DNA of 16,450 nt, from the NCBI GenBank assembly GCA_964343075.1, contig CAYFGT010000023.1, forward strand, positions 1-16,450. The letters are read 5' to 3'. A program made the translations under genes and the position numbers. Source of the stretch: UBA2588 sp964343075 (GTDB lineage Bacteria; Chloroflexota; Dehalococcoidia; Lucifugimonadales; UBA3495). The notes below the pieces were generated by a model that made no database searches, was not told where the DNA came from, and saw only the letters and a list, made by a program, of their open reading frames with translations. The number at the start of each line of letters is the position of its first letter. Within the stretch, counting starts at the first letter, position 1. Positions 1 to 7,904 of the stretch are shown here, in pieces.

Positions 1-175
1 CAGCTGAAGATGCGCCGTCATCGCAAGAAGGTTTTTCAAGAGCGTTAATACGCATGACCATTTTTTGAACTGTTTGTGCTGCTATTTTTGCGCTGACTGG
101 ATCGTAAATCCCACAAGGGATATCGCAGTGAGCTTCTGCGGTATGGGTTTTTACCAATTTTGAAAAATTTATCAT
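1..175 (-). CDS. sodN: Nickel superoxide dismutase, N-terminal part (3' end beyond window)
   Basis: Ni-SOD disproportionates superoxide to oxygen and hydrogen peroxide. Only the first 58 codons are in the window. The reading frame begins with a 15-residue leader and then shows the nickel-hook motif HCDIPCGIYDP at residues 16-26. After removal of the leader, His16, Cys17 and Cys21 would become His1, Cys2 and Cys6, the known nickel ligands of the family. In this family the leader is removed by a dedicated peptidase (SodX), whose gene is not seen here and may lie to the left. The ATG at 173-175 is preceded by AGGAG (181-185) at a 5-nt spacing, which fixes the start. The gene diverges from ilvD. 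The motif is highly specific to this enzyme, so the call is firm despite truncation. The rest of the enzyme cannot be checked. Confidence 0.93.
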   Translation of the reverse strand, partial: MINFSKLVKTHTAEAHCDIPCGIYDPVSAKIAAQTVQKMVMRINALEKPSCDDGASSA

Positions 176-275
176 CTAATCTCCTAAATACCTGTGGATT
201 GTATAGTTTATATACTCAAAGGTTACTAAAAAGGAGTATCTAGCGCAAGGGCTATTCAAGTGGTAGCCAGTGTGA

Positions 276-304
276 TTGTAGGGATGAATAGCTCTGTTTA
301 TAAT
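276..304 (+). promoter_or_regulatory. Probable sigma70-type promoter for ilvD
   Basis: A perfect -10 box TATAAT lies at 299-304. A weak -35 (TTGTAG, 276-281, three of six consensus bases) sits 17 bp upstream. Transcription would start near 311, leaving a leader of about 35 nt with the GAGGAG ribosome-binding site at 331-336. The rest of the 171-bp sodN/ilvD gap holds a 6-bp inverted repeat (ATACTC at 212-217 and GAGTAT at 234-239). I could not identify a clear promoter for sodN in it. Confidence 0.45.
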
Positions 305-346
305 GTACTCTAGTAAAACAGGAAAACACTGAGGAGCGATATCGAA

Positions 347-2032
347 ATGATGCGAACTGATTGGAAATCTTTGAAGCATAAAAGTAAGGAGATCACCGAA
401 GGCCCTGACAGAGCTCCGGCGAGAGCTATGCTAAGGGCTATGGGATTAGATGATGATGATTTAGATAAGCCGTTTATTGGAGTTGCTAATTTAGCTAGTG
501 ACGTTACACCTTGTAATGTTCATTTAGGTAAATTTACTCAAGCTGCTAAACGGGGTGTGAAAAATGGGAATGGTACACCATTTGAATTTGGAACCATTAC
601 CGTTAGTGATGGCATCTCAATGGGAACAGAAGGTATGAAAGCCTCTTTGGTCAGTAGAGAAGTAATAGCAGATTCAATTGAAGTCGTAACTTTCGGAGAA
701 CGAATGGACGGTCTTATCACTGTAGCGGGATGTGACAAGAACATGCCTGGATGTATGATGGCAATTGCCAGATTAAATATCCCTTCCATATTTATATATG
801 GAGGATCTATAATGCCCGGTCAGTTTCAAGACAGAGACGTGAATATTCAAGATGTATTCGAGGCGGTAGGTGCATTCAGTAAAGGATCGATATCAGCTGA
901 AGAACTATATGAACTTGAATGTAATGCATGCCCCGGAGAAGGCTCATGTGCAGGATTATTTACTGCCAATACGATGTCTACTGCAATAGAAATACTTGGT
1001 CTATCTTTGCCTGGTGACGCTTCTATACCCGCTATTAATCCTAGTAAAGTAGCACAGTGTGAAAAAGCGGGAGAAGTTTTAATGCAGTCTATGGCCAGTG
1101 GCATCACACCAAGGGACATATTGACCAGAGAAGCTTTTTTGAATGCTATAACTGTCGTAGTGTCTATGGGAGGTTCAACAAACTCTGTGCTGCATTTGAT
1201 GGCTATAGCTAGAGAAGCTGAAGTAGAGTTGTCTTTGGATGATTTTGATCGGTTAAGTAGGAATACTCCTTATATTGCCGATATGAAACCAGGTGGTAGG
1301 TATGTTATGGCAGATCTTGATAGATATGGTGGAGTTGCCGTGGTTGGTAAACGGCTTTTGGACGCAGGTTTATTAAACGGAGATACTCTAGCTATTAATG
1401 GGAAGACGCTTGCTGAGAACTTAAACTCTATCAAGACAATTGAAGATCAACCGATAATTTCGTCGGTGTCTTCTCCAAGAAGTGAAACAGGAGGATTGGC
1501 GATATTGTATGGTAATCTTGCCCCTGAAGGTGCTGTAATTAAAGTTGCGGGACATCAAGAAAAAGTGTATCAAGGTCCAGCTAGAGTGTTTAATCAAGAA
1601 GAAGAGGCATTTGCTGCTATACAGTCTAGTTCGATTGTCCCAGGGGATATTGTTGTGATTCGGTATGAAGGTCCTAAAGGAGGACCAGGAATGAGAGAAA
1701 TGTTGGCGGTGACAGCAGCATTAATAGGGCAAGGCTTAGGTGATGATGTTGCATTAATAACAGATGGGCGATTTTCTGGTGCTAGTCACGGTCCTATGGT
1801 AGGCCATGTAGCTCCAGAAGCGGCTACTGGTGGTCCGATAGGTTTATTGGAAGAAGGAGATATTATTACGCTCGATATTCCTAACAGGCAATTAAATGTG
1901 GATTTAACCGATAAACAGTTATCTAAGAGAAAAGATAACTGGAAACCTATGGAAAGTAAGTATAAAACCGGAGTCCTTGCTAAATATGCTAAATTAGTTT
2001 CCTCAGCTTCCGAAGGAGCAGTTACTCGTTAA
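347..2032 (+). CDS. ilvD: Dihydroxy-acid dehydratase
   Basis: The enzyme dehydrates 2,3-dihydroxy-isovalerate and 2,3-dihydroxy-3-methylvalerate to the 2-oxo acids that precede valine, leucine, isoleucine and pantothenate. It acts in the cytosol with an Fe-S cluster. The 561-residue length is normal. The motifs TPCNVHL (Cys56), GCDKNMPGCM (Cys129) and CPGEGSCAGLFTANTM (Cys201) supply three Cys at spacings typical of the family's cluster ligands. The C-terminal swivel domain has GPKGGPGMREM and LITDGRFSGASHGP. The start at 347 has GAGGAG ten nt upstream; a second ATG follows immediately at 350. The crotonase-family gene begins at the base after the stop codon, so the two are probably co-transcribed. 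No other ilv or leu gene is in view. Confidence 0.97.
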   Translation: MMRTDWKSLKHKSKEITEGPDRAPARAMLRAMGLDDDDLDKPFIGVANLASDVTPCNVHLGKFTQAAKRGVKNGNGTPFEFGTITVSDGISMGTEGMKASLVSREVIADSIEVVTFGERMDGLITVAGCDKNMPGCMMAIARLNIPSIFIYGGSIMPGQFQDRDVNIQDVFEAVGAFSKGSISAEELYELECNACPGEGSCAGLFTANTMSTAIEILGLSLPGDASIPAINPSKVAQCEKAGEVLMQSMASGITPRDILTREAFLNAITVVVSMGGSTNSVLHLMAIAREAEVELSLDDFDRLSRNTPYIADMKPGGRYVMADLDRYGGVAVVGKRLLDAGLLNGDTLAINGKTLAENLNSIKTIEDQPIISSVSSPRSETGGLAILYGNLAPEGAVIKVAGHQEKVYQGPARVFNQEEEAFAAIQSSSIVPGDIVVIRYEGPKGGPGMREMLAVTAALIGQGLGDDVALITDGRFSGASHGPMVGHVAPEAATGGPIGLLEEGDIITLDIPNRQLNVDLTDKQLSKRKDNWKPMESKYKTGVLAKYAKLVSSASEGAVTR

Positions 2033-2839
2033 TTGGCTGAACATTCAAGTCCTGTGTCAATCTATGAACAAAAAGGTTTGTTATCTGTGTTTTTGAACAA
2101 ACCTGAGAAACGTAATGCATTGGATAAATCAATGGTTGAAGATTTATCCAATGCATTGGATAAGGCTATGTCGCCAAGTGTTAGAGCTGTGGCGTTATAT
2201 GGTAGTGGGAATAGTTTTTGTGCGGGAGCTGACCTAACCGAATTTTATGAATTACTTAATGAAGATCCAGATGTGCTTGCAGAATATATTTTAGAATTGG
2301 CAACGTTACTGCACACTCAAGTAATTGAAAAAATATACTTGTTGAACAAACCGGTCATAGCTTGTATAAATGGAGTTGCTGCAGGGGCAGGAATGAGCCT
2401 CAGTTTGGCTTGTGATCTAAGACTATGTTCACAATCTTCAAGATTTGTGATGGCGTATAGTCAAATAGGATGTACAGCGGATGGAGGATCTACGTATTTT
2501 CTTCCGAGGTTAGTTGGCCTTGGGAAAGCTAAAGAATTATATTTGATGAACTCACCGATAAGCGCGGATTATGCTCACGAAATTGGATTGGTTAATCAAG
2601 TAGTTCCAGATTCGGCTTTTGACCGTCACTCTCTTGAACTTGGACTGCGACTAGCTGAGTCTGCAACTAAAGCAATTGGATCAACTAAGCAATTGTTCAA
2701 TCAAGAAGCTAGGAATGAACTGCATCAGCATCTGATCGATGAAGCATACGCCATTTGTGACGCTAGCAGAACCAATGATTTCCGTAATGGTGTTAGGGCG
2801 TTCGTAGAAAAAAAGAAGCCTTGGTTTCAAGGTACATAA
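2033..2839 (+). CDS. Enoyl-CoA hydratase/isomerase (crotonase) family protein
   Basis: This 268-residue cytosolic protein should bind an acyl-CoA thioester and hydrate, isomerise or rearrange it. The crotonase landmarks are KRNALD (26-31), the oxyanion-hole segment FCAGADLTEF (62-71) and the second oxyanion segment NGVAAGAGMSLSLACDLR (113-130). At the catalytic positions it has SQIG where classical hydratases carry the first Glu (near 143-146). It has Asp150 (TADGGSTYFLPR) near the second. That single-acid pattern recalls PaaG-type isomerases more than crotonase proper, so the reaction is left open. The start is TTG directly after the ilvD stop, with AAGGAG at 2013-2018 (14 nt upstream). No ATG precedes the conserved N-terminal region. 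Codons 28-44 lie inside an exceptional inverted repeat (2114-2163). Confidence 0.9.
   Translation: MAEHSSPVSIYEQKGLLSVFLNKPEKRNALDKSMVEDLSNALDKAMSPSVRAVALYGSGNSFCAGADLTEFYELLNEDPDVLAEYILELATLLHTQVIEKIYLLNKPVIACINGVAAGAGMSLSLACDLRLCSQSSRFVMAYSQIGCTADGGSTYFLPRLVGLGKAKELYLMNSPISADYAHEIGLVNQVVPDSAFDRHSLELGLRLAESATKAIGSTKQLFNQEARNELHQHLIDEAYAICDASRTNDFRNGVRAFVEKKKPWFQGT
2114..2163. repeat. 17-bp perfect inverted repeat overlapping a 20-bp perfect palindrome
   Basis: AATGCATTGGATAAATC (2114-2130) is repeated as its exact reverse complement at 2141-2157 after a 10-base loop. TTATCCAATGCATTGGATAA (2144-2163) is itself a perfect 20-bp palindrome. The 14-mer AATGCATTGGATAA therefore occurs three times: direct at 2114-2127, inverted at 2144-2157, direct at 2150-2163. 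The two direct copies are in frame and encode Asn-Ala-Leu-Asp-Lys twice, 12 codons apart. It lies 80 nt into the crotonase gene. Confidence 0.97.
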
Positions 2840-2856
2840 CCGGATCATACAGTCTA

Positions 2857-5433
2857 ATGAATACATCGATTCAACAATTAGTACACTTGATAGATTCATG
2901 TATACGTGTAGTCACTTTATTAATGGTATTCCTGTTACCAGTCGCATTTATTTCGAATGATGCGGTTCTATGTAGCGAGGTTGCTTGCGGTCATTATTTA
3001 CCGAAGATACTGATTTTAAGAATAGGAGCGTCTTTCACTGCTATTTTGCTATTGATAAAGTTATGTTTGCGAGCTCAGTATGGCGAACTGGTATGGCAAC
3101 CATATAGGAACGTAATGACAATGATACGTTCTTACCCGTTCGTAGTTGTTTTGGTCTGTTTGATTATTGGAACTGCGATAAGTAGTGTATTGTCAGTGTC
3201 TGTCGATTCCAGTGTTTGGGGTCGAGTCCCTATGTCTGACGGGACATCTATGTACAACATATTGTCCATGGTCGTAATAGGCATTGGTGTGGCAATGACA
3301 ATTAACTCTCCTGTAAGAATAAATCAGTTCGTGATGGTGATGGTATTGTCGGGTGTATTAGTGGCAGTTGTAGGGCTTGCACAATTTTATCTTGTACCTG
3401 GGGATGGATTGAGTGTAAAAAGAATTAACTCTACTTTGCCAAATCCGTTGCAAGCGGGCTCTTATTTTGTTTTCAGTATAGGTTTCTCAGTAATATTTAT
3501 GCATAAGTTGATGACACATCTAGATGCAGCGATGTATTACGTATCATCTACAGGTTTGTTACTGGTGCAAGTAATGGCATTAGCCTTGACTCAGAGTCGG
3601 GGCCCAATAATTGTTACATTCGTCATGTTGTTCTTTTTGACTGCCATGCTATGGTATTTTTCTATCAGAAAATACGTGTTTAGAATCGCTATTCCTGTGA
3701 TTGCTTCAGTTGCTATATCAATAGTTATATTGTCTCTTTCAACGGGCGGTATCGATTCTAAAATTGATGTTATAAGTGAAGGATCTGGGTCAGTAGTTTC
3801 AACTTTACAAGGTAGGTTTCAGTCATCTGTAGATACCCCATCTTCTGGCGGCATACAATCAAGATTGGGGATTTGGTCAGATTCATTTAGTCTATTGTTT
3901 GAGCCTGATCAACATCAAGCTCTAGGGGAATCTTATCCTTTAGCCAGAATAATATGGGGATTTGGGCCTGGAACTTTTGCCCCGATGAGTGGCATATCAA
4001 CGACTCCAAATGCTGATGGATCAGTTAACAAATATTTATATGCTCATAATGTACTTGTCCAATGGGTTGTTGAATTAGGTGTATGGGGCATGTCCTTAAA
4101 CATCTTGCTGTTCCTAACTGTGGGGTTAACTTTTACTAAGTTCATCAGTGGTTCAAATCCGGTATCTTCGTTTCATAAACTGATGGCAACAGGTTTGTTT
4201 ATTTTGCTCATATTCCATTTGTTAGATCAAATGGTTAATGTTACGTCGATTGTTGACTCTGCATACAGGTGGCTCGTGTTTGGATTGATGTTCCACATAA
4301 TGTATGGTTTATCTAATTCCGATAATGACAACTTTCAAATATTGCAAATGGGTCGAGAAAGTCGAATATTAAGGATTAGTATTCAATCACTTGGTGTAAC
4401 ATTGATCGGTTTAATAATAATCGTTCTGTGGTTTAAGAGTATCAATTATTCCGTAGCTGCTATTTATGCGAGTGATGCACAACAGTCATTCGCTTCCAAC
4501 AACTTCTTGGAAGCGAATAATAAAATAGATAGTGCTATTCGGTTTGGTCCAAGTAACTATTCATATTACAACTGGAAATCAGAAATACTAGAAGGATCTC
4601 TTGTTGCGAGTCCTTTTGATCTAGCTTGCTCTATAGAGAGTTCAAATTATCGTCAATGTATCGCTCAGAAATTGTTAGCTAGTGATATGAAAGGTGCAGA
4701 GGTTCGGCCGTTAGAATTGACTCCCACCGTAGAAGCGGCTAATTCGGCTCTTAAGGCAATATCATTTGGTTTGGATAATCGCGATGAATTTATTAGATAT
4801 GCTAATCGAGCACAATTGATTGCGCCCGGTGATTGGGAGTTGAAAAATTGGCTGGGGATGGCTTATATGAATTTGGGAATGTTACAAGAAGCTGATCATC
4901 TCTTATCTTTGTCATATGATATAACACAAGGTTCTTCTAGTTCTTCGCAAGGATTACTATTGCAAGGTTTGCTCCGTCAAGAACTTGGTCTTATTGGGGA
5001 TGCCTCTGATTACTATACTAAGGTTATCGATTTGGCTGCAGATTCTGATATGGCTGCGCAGGCATACAACAATAGAGGTATGATCTTCCGGCAAACTCAA
5101 CAGTATGAAAAGGCCTTATATGACTTTACTGAATCTTTAGGATTAGTTGGAGAATCTGCAGAAGTACATAATAATTTAGGCGGTTTGTATTTGGATAATA
5201 ATCGTATGTCTGAAGCATTGACTTCATTTAGCAGAGCAATATATGTGAATAATAATTATGCTCCCGCCTATTATAATCGGGCATTGGTATTCGCGAGTAT
5301 GGGAAATGCGACTAAATCGTTCGAAGATGCATATCGTGCTGGAGAATTGGGTATGGATGTCGATGGATTGCTCATAGAGCTAGAAAATATGATTGAAGCT
5401 TATAGAGCAGTGAACTTGGAGGCTGATAAATAG
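2857..5433 (+). CDS. O-antigen ligase/polymerase (Wzy_C) family membrane protein with C-terminal TPR repeats
   Basis: This is a large polytopic inner-membrane protein of 858 residues from this start. Roughly the first 490 residues hold about ten hydrophobic segments. They include TQSRGP (Arg near 248) and a long soluble loop ending in the Wzy_C-like segment AHNVLVQWVVELGVWG (His near 397). This matches glycan ligases and polymerases that use lipid-linked sugars. A further membrane span near 510-528 precedes a soluble C-terminal domain with about five TPR-like helical hairpins (about residues 660-835; for example AYNNRGMIFRQTQQYEKALYDF). The in-frame TTG at 2821 would overlap the crotonase gene by 19 bp. 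I prefer the ATG at 2857, 17 nt after the upstream stop, although neither has a strong ribosome-binding site. No other glycan gene is nearby, so the substrate is unknown. Confidence 0.85.
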   Translation: MNTSIQQLVHLIDSCIRVVTLLMVFLLPVAFISNDAVLCSEVACGHYLPKILILRIGASFTAILLLIKLCLRAQYGELVWQPYRNVMTMIRSYPFVVVLVCLIIGTAISSVLSVSVDSSVWGRVPMSDGTSMYNILSMVVIGIGVAMTINSPVRINQFVMVMVLSGVLVAVVGLAQFYLVPGDGLSVKRINSTLPNPLQAGSYFVFSIGFSVIFMHKLMTHLDAAMYYVSSTGLLLVQVMALALTQSRGPIIVTFVMLFFLTAMLWYFSIRKYVFRIAIPVIASVAISIVILSLSTGGIDSKIDVISEGSGSVVSTLQGRFQSSVDTPSSGGIQSRLGIWSDSFSLLFEPDQHQALGESYPLARIIWGFGPGTFAPMSGISTTPNADGSVNKYLYAHNVLVQWVVELGVWGMSLNILLFLTVGLTFTKFISGSNPVSSFHKLMATGLFILLIFHLLDQMVNVTSIVDSAYRWLVFGLMFHIMYGLSNSDNDNFQILQMGRESRILRISIQSLGVTLIGLIIIVLWFKSINYSVAAIYASDAQQSFASNNFLEANNKIDSAIRFGPSNYSYYNWKSEILEGSLVASPFDLACSIESSNYRQCIAQKLLASDMKGAEVRPLELTPTVEAANSALKAISFGLDNRDEFIRYANRAQLIAPGDWELKNWLGMAYMNLGMLQEADHLLSLSYDITQGSSSSSQGLLLQGLLRQELGLIGDASDYYTKVIDLAADSDMAAQAYNNRGMIFRQTQQYEKALYDFTESLGLVGESAEVHNNLGGLYLDNNRMSEALTSFSRAIYVNNNYAPAYYNRALVFASMGNATKSFEDAYRAGELGMDVDGLLIELENMIEAYRAVNLEADK
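4488..4518. repeat. 12-bp perfect inverted repeat, 7-nt loop, inside the O-antigen ligase gene
   Basis: ATTCGCTTCCAA (4488-4499) and TTGGAAGCGAAT (4507-4518) are exact reverse complements around the loop CAACTTC. The hairpin lies in the coding sequence just after the last membrane span, where the soluble domain begins. Confidence 0.95.
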
Positions 5434-5451
5434 CTTTATAGGTAAGCTATT
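5429..5451. terminator. Possible bidirectional hairpin between convergent genes
   Basis: AATAGCTT (5429-5436) and AAGCTATT (5444-5451) form an 8-bp stem with a 7-nt loop. The hairpin spans the stop codons of both the O-antigen ligase gene (5431-5433) and mutS2 (5436-5438). It has no following T-tract, so classical intrinsic termination is doubtful. A stem of this size could also arise by chance in a window this long. Confidence 0.35.
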
Positions 5452-7769
5452 GTCACGGCATCACTAGAAAAAGTTGGCCGAGGTTCAAATCTATACACTA
5501 GGTCATGCTTAGATAAAAAAGTTCTTACTGTTTGTCGTAAGGTCCCTGTTCCGTCTCCATGTATGATTTTGAGTTGTTTAACGTCACTTCTAAAATTGTC
5601 GTGGATGATTTGATCTAGAAGTTCGAGTGCTTCATGCGCTCGGTAACCGTGTAGGTCTACTTCCTCTACTGGTTTAGGCTTAGTCGTTTGATATATTTTA
5701 GGAGTATTAGCGTATGAGGGAGATTCGATAATCTGGAGGATTTGATTGATATGTACCTTTGTTTTAATTGCTCCCACTGCTACTTCAATGACATTGTATT
5801 TGTCTGGAACAGTTAGAACTGTTCCTCTAGTATTGAAGCCGTTTATTTTAATGATCTGATCTGGACTGATATCGTCACTACTATATTTGCTCGGTATGTC
5901 TATGGGAGCCCATCTTGGAGAGTTCACCATATTGATTACGTCATTAATTTCTTTCTTATGTTTAGAGTATTGATCTAAATTAATTGTATGTTCTTGTTGG
6001 AACTGATGTTCGATGTCCGCCAGCAATTGCAAGCTTTTCTCTTCTATTTCAGCTTTTGTCTTGTTTATTAATGAGATCTTAATATCGTCTACTGAATCCA
6101 ACGATTCTTGCAATTCATCTTTTAATATGTCTGATTCGTCTTTATTGACCTGTATAGATGATTTGAGATCTTCAATTTCCGACATCTTTACAGTAAGGTC
6201 CTGTAGTATCACATGTACTTCTTTGTACTCTTTAGACAGGAAAGAGTATGCATCGTCTATTATCGATTCTGGTAAACCAGAGTTTTTGGCAATTGTTAGA
6301 CCTAGAGATTTGCCGGGGATTCCTATTTGGATTTCATAAGTTGGGGATAAACTAATGGGATCAAATCTAAGACTTGCGTTCGTCATACCTTTTTGCATGT
6401 GGATGAAATTGCATATTTCACTTAGATGTGTTGTTGCGAACACCATTATTTCGTTATTATTAAAATAATTCAGGAGTGATTTTGCTATAGCGCTCCCTTC
6501 TTCGGGATCGGTATTTGATCCTAGTTCATCTAATAAGACTATGGATCCTGAATTACTTTCATCAACCATTTCTTTTATTTTCTGCATTTGACCAGTGAAG
6601 CTTGAAAGTGATTGGTTCATGTTTTGAGAATCACCTATATCTGCATGGATTGTAGTTATGAAAGGTATATTGAAAGTTTCTGCTGGTACATGGAGTCCTG
6701 ATTTTGCCATTAGGCACAGAAGCCCGATTGTTTTAATTGTTAAAGTTTTTCCTCCGGAATTTGGTCCCGTGATCAATAAAACATTGGTTGAATGATCAAT
6801 TGTTAATCCGATCGGTACGGCTTTGTCTGCTAATAAAGGATGTCTCATCTTAGCAAGGTCAAATTTGTGATCACTAGCTGAATCCGTTGTAAATATGGGA
6901 CAGCAAGCATCATGCTGGATCGCTAAATGTCCTTTCGCAAATGCGAAGTCTATTTGAGCAAATGTGTCTATACTATGTTGTAGTGTATTTTTGAGGTTAC
7001 TGAGAGATGACGAGAGTTTGCGTAAAATATTTGTTTCTTCTCGATCAATGCTAAGTTGCACTTCAATAACAGCGTTACCGAGGTCCACTACGTTAATTGG
7101 TTCTATAAAGACAGTAGCTCCACTATCGGATACGTCGTGTACAATACCATCTGCTGCATATTTGTATTCACTTTTAATCAACAGTACCGATCGGTGATTT
7201 CGCTCAGCGATCAGAGGTTCTTGAACAATTCCGTGCGCTGAAAGTTTATCTAGCTCTATCTCCATTTTGGAGTGCAACTCATTTTTAAGCCTTATCAAGT
7301 CTCTACGTAACGCACCAAGGATAGGGCTTGCACTGTCTAGAATTTCAGAATTTCTATCTATGGATGAATCTATAAGAATTTTGATACTTTCTAAATCTGG
7401 CAATGATTGGACCATGCTCTTCATGTTGGGAAAGTGATCCGGCGGCATATTGTTCCGGGTCTGTATGATGAGGTGGGCGAAGTCAGAGAAAAACTTGAGT
7501 TGGGAAGCAGTTAGGATATTATCTAAATTGATTAGGTGTACTTTGTCTATTGAGTCAACATCAACATGGCCCGGTATATTAATGTTGTGATGAATGAGGT
7601 CAATCGCTTCTGTTGTGATATTAAGAGCAATTCTTGTATCTCCCAAGTCCTCAAAAGGTTTGAGATTGAAGGATATTTGTTTGGCGAGTTCGGTTTTACA
7701 AAACCGTGATAGGTCTTGTTTCAAGACATCAAAGTCTAGTATTTCCGTTGTATGTGAATCAAATCTCAT
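5436..7769 (-). CDS. mutS2: Endonuclease MutS2 (MutS-family ATPase with Smr domain)
   Basis: MutS2 proteins bind branched DNA such as Holliday junctions and restrain recombination. In some bacteria they also act on collided ribosomes. From the start used here the protein is 777 residues, close to the family's usual 780-790. It lacks the MutS mismatch-recognition domain. It has the clamp/lever region, Walker A TGPNSGGKT (about 334-342), Walker B IVLLDELGSNTDPEEG, a charged coiled coil (about 520-600) and a C-terminal Smr nuclease domain with DLHG and HGDGTG (about 701-777). I chose the Met at 7769 because MRFDSHTTEILDFDVLK aligns with the usual MutS2 N-terminus. An upstream ATG at 7823 adds 18 atypical residues. 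No clear ribosome-binding site supports either. A TATAAT on this strand (7829-7834) may be the -10 box. It ends 2 bp from the convergent O-antigen ligase gene. Confidence 0.95.
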   Translation of the reverse strand: MRFDSHTTEILDFDVLKQDLSRFCKTELAKQISFNLKPFEDLGDTRIALNITTEAIDLIHHNINIPGHVDVDSIDKVHLINLDNILTASQLKFFSDFAHLIIQTRNNMPPDHFPNMKSMVQSLPDLESIKILIDSSIDRNSEILDSASPILGALRRDLIRLKNELHSKMEIELDKLSAHGIVQEPLIAERNHRSVLLIKSEYKYAADGIVHDVSDSGATVFIEPINVVDLGNAVIEVQLSIDREETNILRKLSSSLSNLKNTLQHSIDTFAQIDFAFAKGHLAIQHDACCPIFTTDSASDHKFDLAKMRHPLLADKAVPIGLTIDHSTNVLLITGPNSGGKTLTIKTIGLLCLMAKSGLHVPAETFNIPFITTIHADIGDSQNMNQSLSSFTGQMQKIKEMVDESNSGSIVLLDELGSNTDPEEGSAIAKSLLNYFNNNEIMVFATTHLSEICNFIHMQKGMTNASLRFDPISLSPTYEIQIGIPGKSLGLTIAKNSGLPESIIDDAYSFLSKEYKEVHVILQDLTVKMSEIEDLKSSIQVNKDESDILKDELQESLDSVDDIKISLINKTKAEIEEKSLQLLADIEHQFQQEHTINLDQYSKHKKEINDVINMVNSPRWAPIDIPSKYSSDDISPDQIIKINGFNTRGTVLTVPDKYNVIEVAVGAIKTKVHINQILQIIESPSYANTPKIYQTTKPKPVEEVDLHGYRAHEALELLDQIIHDNFRSDVKQLKIIHGDGTGTLRQTVRTFLSKHDLVYRFEPRPTFSSDAVTIAYL
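5806..5825. repeat. 9-bp inverted repeat with 2-bp centre inside mutS2
   Basis: GGAACAGTT (5806-5814) and AACTGTTCC (5817-5825) are exact reverse complements separated by AG. The site encodes part of the linker before the Smr domain (GTVLTVP in the protein). Confidence 0.95.
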
Positions 7770-7904
7770 ATGATTACTGTTATTGTTTATTTTACGGCTA
7801 CAAAATATTTGGTAATCTAACATCAGAGATTATATATTACTACCAGTTTATTAATCTAATACATGTAACGACATTTCGAATAAAAAAATGTTTAGGATGA
7901 CTTC

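Noticed and set aside
759..770. 12-bp palindrome TGGCAATTGCCA in ilvD, and a similar one (GTCAGATCTGAC) at 15455-15466
   Set aside because: About four 12-bp palindromes are expected by chance in a window of this length, and both lie in conserved coding sequence.
2821..2856. Upstream TTG start for the O-antigen ligase gene
   Set aside because: It would overlap the crotonase gene by 19 bp and add 12 residues with no family similarity. The ATG at 2857 is simpler, though a weak ribosome-binding site leaves some doubt.
4215..4234. 7-bp stems with short loops, for example CCATTTG/CAAATGG here and AACTAAT/ATTAGTT at 14689-14711
   Set aside because: About eight 7-bp stems with loops of 3-10 nt are expected by chance, so they do not count toward the inverted-repeat finding.
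6013..6339. A plus-strand open frame of 108 codons inside mutS2
   Set aside because: It is antisense to the conserved coiled-coil and ATPase region of an intact gene and is Ser-rich low-complexity sequence.
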